Source of the DNA: Pseudomonas sp. AB6
Lineage (GTDB): Bacteria; Pseudomonadota; Gammaproteobacteria; Pseudomonadales; Pseudomonadaceae
Length of the DNA stretch: 64,000 nt
Direction of reading: 5' to 3'
Assembly: GCF_034314105.1 (NCBI RefSeq)
Contig: NZ_JAVIWJ010000001.1
Location: forward strand, 2,853,501 to 2,917,500
The translations under genes were made by a program, and so were the position numbers. The notes beneath the pieces were generated by a model. The model was given only the letters and a program-made list of their open reading frames with translations. It did not search any database and was not told the origin of the DNA. Positions 58,077 through 64,000 of this stretch are shown piece by piece (within the stretch, counting starts at the first letter, position 1; the number at the start of each line of letters is the position of its first letter).

Positions 58077-59140
58077 CTGCAATTAATTCGTCTTATTACG
58101 CCAGCACCGCATACTGCTCTGACCGTATCCCCAACCAACCACCTTCGGCAGAACGGTCGTGGATACGGCGCTTCGCGAAAACGCGTTTGCCATGGGGGAG
58201 CGCGCAAGAAGTCGCGCCCGATGACTTTTTAATTCGGCGCAAACCCAGCAGCTTGCGATTTCAGGAGGAAATGAACAAAGAGCGTGAAGAAAAACAAAAG
58301 CTTGGTACTTACATTCCAGCTCCATATGAGCATGTAGACTTTCACGATCGACACGACCACGAACGCTTCAGGTTTTCGTTATGGTCAAAACAATCACAAT
58401 TTTGGATATACACGCTACTGTTCGGAAAGTGGGGGGCGATAATGCTATCGCCGCTTATTGTTTTGGTGTGTATTTTTGCCGAAACCAAATCGAATTCTGC
58501 CTCGCTCATAAGCTTTTTCAGCGGGATATGGGATATGGCGTATATAAGCGTAGTCCCCCTTAGCATTGCCTGGGGGGTAAGTTCGGTCGTAATCAATTAC
58601 ATTCCTAAGCTCTGGGTCAAACCCTCCCGAGGCCCGATCTGGGAAATCAACCGCCGCACCGGCCTTATCACCCTTTTCGATTACGACAACAACGGCGAGT
58701 ACAAAAAGAACGGCACCATCGGTGAACTCACCGCACCGTTTTACGAGTTCGATGCCTACATCGCCACCATCCCGGATCGTCAGGGCTTAGTGACGAACGT
58801 GTTGTACATCGCCCACCGCTACCGCGACATCGTCATCAACTTCCGGCCCTTATTCGCTCCCGGCGAAGGTCAGCTGTGCTGCGCGCTGTGGGACTTCATA
58901 CAAAACTACATGGACACCAGCCGCCCACTGCCAGACTTGCCGCGCTACGAACAATACCGACATCTCGACCCAACAACGGCTGAATACGACCGCAAGATTG
59001 GCCGCAATCCAAGGTTCTGGATCGATATGGACGACGCTACCTTCGACCAAGAACTCTACGACATGCGCGGCAAGATCGATCAAATCGACACCTTCCAACG
59101 CCCGAACCTGATGACGCGGTATGTGGAGTATGTGGATTGA
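57757..59140 (+). repeat. Direct repeat copy B: effector tail plus immunity gene (1384 bp)
   Basis: Second unit of the tandem duplication. It begins at GGGAAGAAACCCATC, the same point as in copy A, and ends at GTGGAGTATGTGGATTGA. Confidence 0.88.
58073..59140 (+). CDS. Probable immunity protein, diverged paralogue (copy 2)
   Basis: 355 residues, same length as copy 1. Residues 1-40 and about 181-355 are almost the same as in copy 1. Residues about 52-178 differ strongly (e.g. IRRKPSSLRFQEEMNKERE and the membrane spans IMLSPLIVLVCIFAE and WDMAYISVVPLSIAWGV), except for a conserved island GTYIPAPYEHVDFHDRHDHERFRFSLWSK. The divergent part holds both membrane spans and probably sets which effector is neutralised. 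It likely protects against a related effector variant or relieves copy 1. Last gene of the cluster. Confidence 0.78.
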   Translation: MTAINSSYYASTAYCSDRIPNQPPSAERSWIRRFAKTRLPWGSAQEVAPDDFLIRRKPSSLRFQEEMNKEREEKQKLGTYIPAPYEHVDFHDRHDHERFRFSLWSKQSQFWIYTLLFGKWGAIMLSPLIVLVCIFAETKSNSASLISFFSGIWDMAYISVVPLSIAWGVSSVVINYIPKLWVKPSRGPIWEINRRTGLITLFDYDNNGEYKKNGTIGELTAPFYEFDAYIATIPDRQGLVTNVLYIAHRYRDIVINFRPLFAPGEGQLCCALWDFIQNYMDTSRPLPDLPRYEQYRHLDPTTAEYDRKIGRNPRFWIDMDDATFDQELYDMRGKIDQIDTFQRPNLMTRYVEYVD

Positions 59141-59298
59141 TCATCCGTTTCAGGCCGTAGAACTTGTGCTGGCTGCCTTGGCGCTTTGCGTTGGCAAGGC
59201 AACTCCCCCACGGTTGATTTTTATTCGGTTGAACGTATGCGCCGGTCCGCGCTTCTGTAGCCAACATGTTGGCAGGAATCCGGTCTTGCTCGGTCAGC

Positions 59299-60207
59299 TC
59301 AAAGCCTCTCAAACGCCGTACTACTGCGAGCGAACCAACTCAACAGGTAGTCGGCTAACACCTGCGTGCGTAGTGGCAAGCCGGCTTCGTAAGGGTGGAC
59401 CAGGAACAGCGGCAAACTGGGCGTTTGATAGTCACGCATTAGCCAGCGAAGACGACCGTCGATGATTTCGGCGTGAACCATATAGGACGGTAACCGGGCG
59501 ATGCCTGCACCCACCAGCGCGGCTTTTTTCAACAAGCTGTAATGGTTACTGGCAAACGGACCCGCAACCCGCACGCGTATCAGTTGATGATTTTGGTGGT
59601 AAGTCCACTCCTCGCGGCCGCTGTAGTGACTGTTGAGCAAGCATTGATGGTCACTCAACGACAGCGGCCGAGTCGGTTCGCCGTGGCGTTCCAGATAATC
59701 AGGGCTGGCACAGGTCAGCTCTTGCATATTGAGCAGCGGCTTGGACACCAATCGCTCATCGCTTGCGACGCGACTGCGTATTGCCAGGTCATACCCGTCC
59801 CGGTGCAGGTCACGAAAACCATTATTCAAGTCCAGTTCAATCTGGACCAGCGGATATTCTTTCGAAAACTCCATCAGCAAACCGTCGAAAAATGTCTCGC
59901 CCATGGACACTGGAACGGTGATCCGCACCGAGCCGGATATCTCATCATGTAATCGGGCTAATGCTTGCTTGGCGCGCTCGGCTTGATTAATCAGCGCCCT
60001 CGCTTGGGGCAATATTGCTGCGCCCGCCGCCGTCAGGCTTAAGCGACGAGTACTACGGTGCAGTAGCGTCACCGAATAGCTGGTTTCCAAAAATTTGATG
60101 CGCTTGGACAACTGGCCCTTGCTGCACCCCAGTCGCTGGGAGGCCAAGGTAAAGCTCCCGGCCTCGACCAGGATCGCAAAGGCGACCAAGTCATCCATTT
60201 CGCTCAT
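59299..60207 (-). CDS. LysR family transcriptional regulator
   Basis: The 302-residue product has the HTH FAILVEAGSFTLASQRLGCSKGQLSKRIKFLE (about residues 9-40) and a LysR substrate domain of the AaeR/DsdC-like CrgA group (SGSVRITVPVSMGETFFDGLL, DLAIRSRVASDERLVSKPL). The start MSEMDDLVAF is preferred over a 19-codon extension. It is divergent from the SDR gene with a 105-bp shared promoter region, so the SDR gene is its probable target. Confidence 0.9.
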   Translation of the reverse strand: MSEMDDLVAFAILVEAGSFTLASQRLGCSKGQLSKRIKFLETSYSVTLLHRSTRRLSLTAAGAAILPQARALINQAERAKQALARLHDEISGSVRITVPVSMGETFFDGLLMEFSKEYPLVQIELDLNNGFRDLHRDGYDLAIRSRVASDERLVSKPLLNMQELTCASPDYLERHGEPTRPLSLSDHQCLLNSHYSGREEWTYHQNHQLIRVRVAGPFASNHYSLLKKAALVGAGIARLPSYMVHAEIIDGRLRWLMRDYQTPSLPLFLVHPYEAGLPLRTQVLADYLLSWFARSSTAFERL

Positions 60208-60312
60208 CCGATTGTTTCCTGTTGAAAACCAAAGATTGCCAATTAGCATGTTTATCGACCGCAACGCGGCACTTTACACTGAGTCCCTGTTAATTCATTT
60301 CAAGGAAACGCA

Positions 60313-60912
60313 ATGAAAATTCTTCTGATTGGCGCCACTGGGACTTTAGGATCGGCCATCGAAAAGGAGTTGGCTCCCCGCCATGAGATTGTCCGCATTG
60401 GCCGCAAGAGTGGTGACTTCCAAGTGGATATTAGTGACAGCGCGTCCATCAGAAAACTGTTCGAACGGGTAGGCATGTTCGATGCGTTGGTGTGCGCGGC
60501 AGGCAACGTGAATTTTGCGCCATTGGCCGACATGACTGAACTCGACTTTGCGTTGGGCCTCCAGGACAAACTCATGGGCCAGGTTAACTTGCTACTGATA
60601 GGGCGTGAATTTGCCAATGACGGCGCCTCGTTCACGTTCACCACCGGCATCACCAGCCATGACCCGATTCGAACCGGAGCCTCGGCCAGCCTGGTGAACG
60701 CAGCCATCGATGCGTTTGTTCGTGCGGCCGCCATCGAGTTGCCTCGCGGTTTGCGAGTGAACTCGGTGAGTCCAAATGTTTTGGTAGAGTCCATGGGCGC
60801 CTATGCGTCCTATTTCCGAGGCTTCAAGCCGCTGCTTGCGTCAGAAGCAGCGCTGGCATACGCGAAAAGCGTCGAAGGTTTACAAACCGGTCAGACGTAT
60901 CACGTCGGCTGA
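60313..60912 (+). CDS. Short-chain dehydrogenase/reductase (atypical)
   Basis: The 199-residue product has the NAD(P)-binding motif LLIGATGTLGSAI (about 4-16) and DALVCAAGNVNF (the NAG-like motif). The usual YxxxK active site is not apparent: the helix reads GASASLVNAAIDAFVRAAAIE with Ser where Tyr would be expected. This matches a known short SDR subgroup rather than a mutation. AAGGAAAC precedes the ATG. Reaction unknown; probably controlled by the divergent LysR regulator. Confidence 0.85.
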   Translation: MKILLIGATGTLGSAIEKELAPRHEIVRIGRKSGDFQVDISDSASIRKLFERVGMFDALVCAAGNVNFAPLADMTELDFALGLQDKLMGQVNLLLIGREFANDGASFTFTTGITSHDPIRTGASASLVNAAIDAFVRAAAIELPRGLRVNSVSPNVLVESMGAYASYFRGFKPLLASEAALAYAKSVEGLQTGQTYHVG

Positions 60913-60973
60913 GCCCTTGTGATCGGACAGCAGCCTGAGTAACGTGGCGCCACTTGTTTGGAGACCGACCACC

Positions 60974-61645
60974 ATGTTCGCTGCCCGCACCCTGTTGATG
61001 ATTGCCCTGCTGCCTGTGATTGCCGGATGTCAGATGTTTAACGCTAAACCTGCTTCGTCCACGGCGGGCCTGACTCGCATGCAAGGCGACCTCACCGGTG
61101 AAGGCGGCCAGCTTTGGTTTCAGCCTTGCAACGAACAACGCCGGTTTATGATTCAGGACAGCGGCAACACCAGCGTGCTGCAAGAGGCCGCAGCGCTTGC
61201 CGCCAAAAAAGGCAAACTGTTCGCTGACTTACGTGGCAATTTCGATGCCAGCAAAACGTCGGGCACCGATGGGGTAGTCAACTTGCAGCAGCTTTACCGG
61301 GTTGAACGGTCCGCCAACGCCTGCAACGACGCCAACTTCAAGCAGTTGATCGTGCAAGCCAGCGGCAATAGCCCTGCTTGGAGCATCAATGTCAACGGCA
61401 AAGGCCTGATCCTTAACCGTGACGGCAAAGACCCCGTTGCTCTGCCATATGTTGAAGAACAACTGCCTGGTGGCCGCCTCAATCTGAGTACCGAAGCCAA
61501 TGGCCAGCGCATTGAATTGTGGGTCGCACCCCAGCGCTGCGTAGACCCGGTCAGCGGTGCCGTCCAGCACTTGACAGCCGAATTGCGCGTCAATGATCAG
61601 GTGCAGCGGGGCTGCGGCTATTACGGCGGCGCCCGTAACGACTGA
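60974..61645 (+). CDS. Putative lipoprotein (COG3650-like)
   Basis: Begins MFAARTLLMIALLPVIAGCQ, with lipobox IAGC. The mature ~205 residues are of mixed structure: GDLTGEGGQLWFQPCNEQRR, then a repeated-like domain from RVERSANACNDANF to LELWVAPQRC, and four further cysteines near the end (QRC, RGCGYYGG) that may form disulfides. It resembles a widespread family of small envelope lipoproteins with copper-resistance/NlpE-like beta domains; that is only a guess. It lies 61 bp after the SDR gene on the same strand. Confidence 0.75.
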   Translation: MFAARTLLMIALLPVIAGCQMFNAKPASSTAGLTRMQGDLTGEGGQLWFQPCNEQRRFMIQDSGNTSVLQEAAALAAKKGKLFADLRGNFDASKTSGTDGVVNLQQLYRVERSANACNDANFKQLIVQASGNSPAWSINVNGKGLILNRDGKDPVALPYVEEQLPGGRLNLSTEANGQRIELWVAPQRCVDPVSGAVQHLTAELRVNDQVQRGCGYYGGARND

Positions 61646-61757
61646 GTTCACTTACAGCCTTTTCTGGCTTACGGATTTAAATGCCTGAAGCGAACGGGAC
61701 CGAAGCGGCATATAATTGCCGGTTCGCGTAAAGCTGGCCCGGATACTGGACCCTGTC

Positions 61758-63368
61758 ATGTTACGAATCACCGAACTCAAGCTGCCAATCGATCACCCGG
61801 AAGACGACCTGCGCCCTGCCCTGCTGCTGCGTCTGGGGATCGACAGTGATGAGCTGCTCGACTTCACGCTATTCAAACGTAGCTACGACGCACGGAAAAA
61901 ATCATCGGAACTGTGTTTCATCTACACCGTCGATTTTGAGGTGCGGGATGAAGCCGAGCTATTGCGCAAGTTCGCCGATGATCGCCACATCGGCGTGGCG
62001 CCCGATATCAGCTATAACGTTGTCGGGCACGCACCTGAAGGGTTGAGGGAGCGCCCGATAGTGGTCGGCTTTGGTCCATGTGGGATTTTCGCCGGTTTAC
62101 TCTTGGCACAAATGGGCTTTAAACCGATCATCCTCGAACGCGGCACTGAAGTTCGCCAGCGTACCAAGGACACTTGGGGGTTGTGGCGCAAAAACGTGTT
62201 GAATCCGGAGTCTAACGTGCAGTTTGGCGAAGGCGGCGCCGGAACATTTTCCGACGGCAAGCTTTATAGCCAGATCAAAGATCCGAAATTTCACGGGCGC
62301 AAAGTGCTGCATGAGTTCGTCAAAGCGGGTGCGCCAGAAGAGATTCTTTACGTCAGCAAACCGCACATCGGTACGTTTCGCCTAACCGGTGTAGTGGAGA
62401 ACATGCGTCACCAGATAGAAGCGTTGGGTGGCGAAGTCCGCTTCCAGCAGCGCGTTACTGACGTGTTGATCGATAACGGCCAGTTGCAGGGTGTTGTCTT
62501 GAGCAGCGGTGAGCAGATCGAATCGAAGCACGTAATTCTCGCGTTGGGCCACAGCGCTCGCGACACCTTTCGCATGCTCCATGGGCGGGGCGTATACATG
62601 GAAGCCAAACCGTTCTCCGTGGGCTTTCGTATAGAACACCCGCAATCGCTGATCGACCGCGCACGCTTGGGTAAATATGCCGGCCACCCCAAATTGGGCT
62701 CGGCTGATTACAAACTGGTATACCACGCGAAAAACGGTCGATCGGTATACAGCTTTTGTATGTGCCCCGGCGGCACAGTGGTGGCCGCGACATCCGAACT
62801 TCACCGGGTGGTTACCAACGGCATGAGCCAATACTCGCGTAACGAGCGCAATGCCAACTCCGGCATCGTCGTCGGCATCACGCCTGAGGATTATCCGGGT
62901 GGCCCATTGGCCGGTATCGAATTGCAGGAACGGCTGGAGTCGCGGGCCTACGTGCTGGGCGGCAGCAACTATGAAGCGCCCGCGCAGCTGGTGGGTGACT
63001 TTATTGCTGGCAAGGCGTCGAGCGCACTGGGCAGCGTCGAGCCGTCGTACAAACCTGGGGTGAAACTGGTAGATCTGGCGGACGCCCTGCCCGCGTACGC
63101 GATTGAGGCGATCAGAGAAGCGTTGCCAGCGTTCGATAAACAGATCAAAGGTTTCGCCCAGCACGATGCGATTCTGACGGGCATCGAAACCCGCACCTCG
63201 TCGCCGCTGCGCATCACCCGCGATAACACCCTGCAAAGCCTGAACGTCAAAGGCCTGTTTCCGGCCGGTGAAGGCGCCGGATACGCAGGCGGAATCTTGT
63301 CTGCCGGCGTCGACGGCATTCGGGTGGCCGAGGCGTTAGCTCGGGATATGTTGGGGATTGAGGGTTAA
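61758..63368 (+). CDS. FAD-dependent oxidoreductase (COG2509 type)
   Basis: The 536-residue flavoprotein has an N-terminal extension of about 95 residues (MLRITELKLPIDHPEDDLRP...) followed by an FAD/NAD(P)-binding fold: VVGFGPCGIFAGLLLAQMG (about 100-118), GEGGAGTFSDGKLYSQIKD (about 158-176), then VILALGHSARDTF and near the end GLFPAGEGAGYAGGILSAG. It belongs to the large HI0933/COG2509 'uncharacterised FAD-dependent dehydrogenase' family. Substrate unknown. The ATG used gives the family's usual beginning; 14 codons upstream in frame look non-coding. Confidence 0.9.
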   Translation: MLRITELKLPIDHPEDDLRPALLLRLGIDSDELLDFTLFKRSYDARKKSSELCFIYTVDFEVRDEAELLRKFADDRHIGVAPDISYNVVGHAPEGLRERPIVVGFGPCGIFAGLLLAQMGFKPIILERGTEVRQRTKDTWGLWRKNVLNPESNVQFGEGGAGTFSDGKLYSQIKDPKFHGRKVLHEFVKAGAPEEILYVSKPHIGTFRLTGVVENMRHQIEALGGEVRFQQRVTDVLIDNGQLQGVVLSSGEQIESKHVILALGHSARDTFRMLHGRGVYMEAKPFSVGFRIEHPQSLIDRARLGKYAGHPKLGSADYKLVYHAKNGRSVYSFCMCPGGTVVAATSELHRVVTNGMSQYSRNERNANSGIVVGITPEDYPGGPLAGIELQERLESRAYVLGGSNYEAPAQLVGDFIAGKASSALGSVEPSYKPGVKLVDLADALPAYAIEAIREALPAFDKQIKGFAQHDAILTGIETRTSSPLRITRDNTLQSLNVKGLFPAGEGAGYAGGILSAGVDGIRVAEALARDMLGIEG

Positions 63369-63384
63369 TCCAGAGACGATCTAG

Positions 63385-63447
63385 AGGAGACAACTCGTTG
63401 CCGAGGCGGTGTGTCAGATAATCAGCCTAGCCAACAAGTTGTCTCCT
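63385..63447. repeat. Inverted repeat, REP-like
   Basis: 16-bp arms AGGAGACAACTCGTTG and CAACAAGTTGTCTCCT (one mismatch) enclose about 31 nt, between the flavoprotein stop and the end of the converging cysteine-synthase gene. It has a different sequence from the other REP-like repeats here; it may be a second repeat family or a joint terminator. Confidence 0.65.
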
Positions 63448-63464
63448 ACAAGGTTTTCATCGCT

Positions 63465-64000
63465 TCAAATACCGGCGCGCAACACGCCTTCTGGCAGTGC
63501 CTCACCTTTTTCAGCACAATCGGCGATGCTGTCGATTAGCCCGCTCAGTTCATACCCCTGCGTCGTCAGCCACGCTTGATCGTAATAGGTGGTCGCGTAT
63601 CGTTCGCCGCCGTCACACAAAATCGCCACGATGGACCCCGACTCACCTGCGGCAACCATCTCGCTCGCGACCAATAGCGCGCCGATCAAATTGGTTCCGC
63701 TAGAGCCGCCCACTCGGCGACCCAAGCGCTGCGCCAAGTAATGCATGGCGGCCAGCGACAATGCGTCGGGCACCTTGACCATCGCATCGATCACTTTCGG
63801 CAAAAACGAGGCCTCTACCCTGGGCCGACCGATACCTTCAATGCGTGAACCACAGTCCAGGCGTAAACTCGCGTCGCCGCTCTGGTAATAGTCAAAAAAA
63901 ACTGAACGCTCAGCATCAGCGCACAACACCCGCGTGCTGTGTTGGCGATAGCGCACGTAGCGACCTAGCGTCGCCGTCGTCCCGCCGGTGCCAGGGCTTG
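63465..64000 (-). CDS. PLP-dependent cysteine-synthase-family protein (partial, 5' end off the right edge)
   Basis: The C-terminal ~178 residues are present. The readable part begins SPGTGGTTATLGRYVRYRQH, in which GTGGT is the PLP-phosphate loop of the cysteine synthase/cystathionine beta-synthase fold. Then come RVLCADAERSVFF and GSSGTNLIGALLVASEMVAAG, the usual late motif of the family. It may make or break a cysteine-like bond, but the substrate-specific N-terminus (with the PLP lysine) lies outside the window. It converges with the flavoprotein gene. Confidence 0.88.
   Translation of the reverse strand, partial: SPGTGGTTATLGRYVRYRQHSTRVLCADAERSVFFDYYQSGDASLRLDCGSRIEGIGRPRVEASFLPKVIDAMVKVPDALSLAAMHYLAQRLGRRVGGSSGTNLIGALLVASEMVAAGESGSIVAILCDGGERYATTYYDQAWLTTQGYELSGLIDSIADCAEKGEALPEGVLRAGI

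Noticed and set aside
59037..59312. 91-codon minus-strand frame overlapping the second immunity gene's end
   Set aside because: Its translation overlaps the end of the duplicated region on the other strand and has no ribosome site; a similar frame appears in copy A, as expected for a shadow.
62382..63236. 284-codon antisense frame within the flavoprotein gene
   Set aside because: Fully overlapped by a well-supported oxidoreductase, and its translation (MQGVIAGDAQRRRGAG...) has no family features.

Overview
The window is a chromosomal segment of a Pseudomonas species, most likely from the fluorescens/syringae side of the genus. The evidence is the gene content (BraCDEFG transporter, FadD1/FadD2 pair, RapA, HrpA, FabH2-type synthase, CvfB, VasX-type type VI effector), local gene order that matches what I remember of P. 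aeruginosa around hrpA-fadD1-fadD2-rapA, and REP-type palindromes typical of this group. No rRNA, tRNA or CRISPR array is visible. All assignments were made by reading translations and motifs; no database search was run.

Layout. 1-9.9 kb: small housekeeping and hypothetical genes (partial PhnD-like binding protein, GNAT, exported methyltransferase, peptide deformylase, YihY/BrkB membrane protein, CsbD, DUF2177, DsbA-family oxidoreductase, CvfB, two lipoproteins, small exported proteins). 9.9-17.5 kb: DEAD-box helicase, LysR regulator, alpha/beta hydrolase, periplasmic cyclophilin, ABC exporter and a FemAB/GNAT-like protein. 17.6-24.1 kb: one very large toxin-like gene (dermonecrotic-toxin-like N-terminus, leucine-rich repeats, NEL-type E3 ubiquitin ligase C-terminus) split by a complete, intact-looking IS3-family element. 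24.2-36.1 kb: lipid genes (FabH2-type ketoacyl synthase, two tandem acyl-CoA synthetases, a monoglyceride-lipase-like hydrolase, a MaoC hydratase) with hrpA and a divergent MerR/membrane-protein pair. 36.1-37.2 kb: very small genes, including a probable CcoM subunit of cbb3 oxidase behind two ANR-like boxes. 37.4-44.8 kb: rapA, an MFS transporter, a lone large tubulin/FtsZ-superfamily protein and DUF2288. 45-50.1 kb: the braCDEFG branched-chain amino acid uptake operon with a terminator between braC and braD. 50.3-59.1 kb: an orphan type VI secretion cluster, vgrG - DUF4123 adaptor - VasX-like pore-forming effector - immunity protein, followed by a second copy of the effector's last ~106 codons plus a second, partly diverged immunity gene. 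59.3-64 kb: divergent LysR/SDR pair, lipoprotein, large FAD-dependent oxidoreductase and a partial PLP-dependent cysteine-synthase-family gene.

The regions most worth a second look are the split NEL effector with a frame-perfect, apparently recent IS insertion; the duplicated effector-tail/immunity cassette, whose two immunity proteins are nearly identical at both ends but divergent in the middle; the lone tubulin-like GTPase; and the tiny cbb3-oxidase subunit gene with its anaerobic control region.
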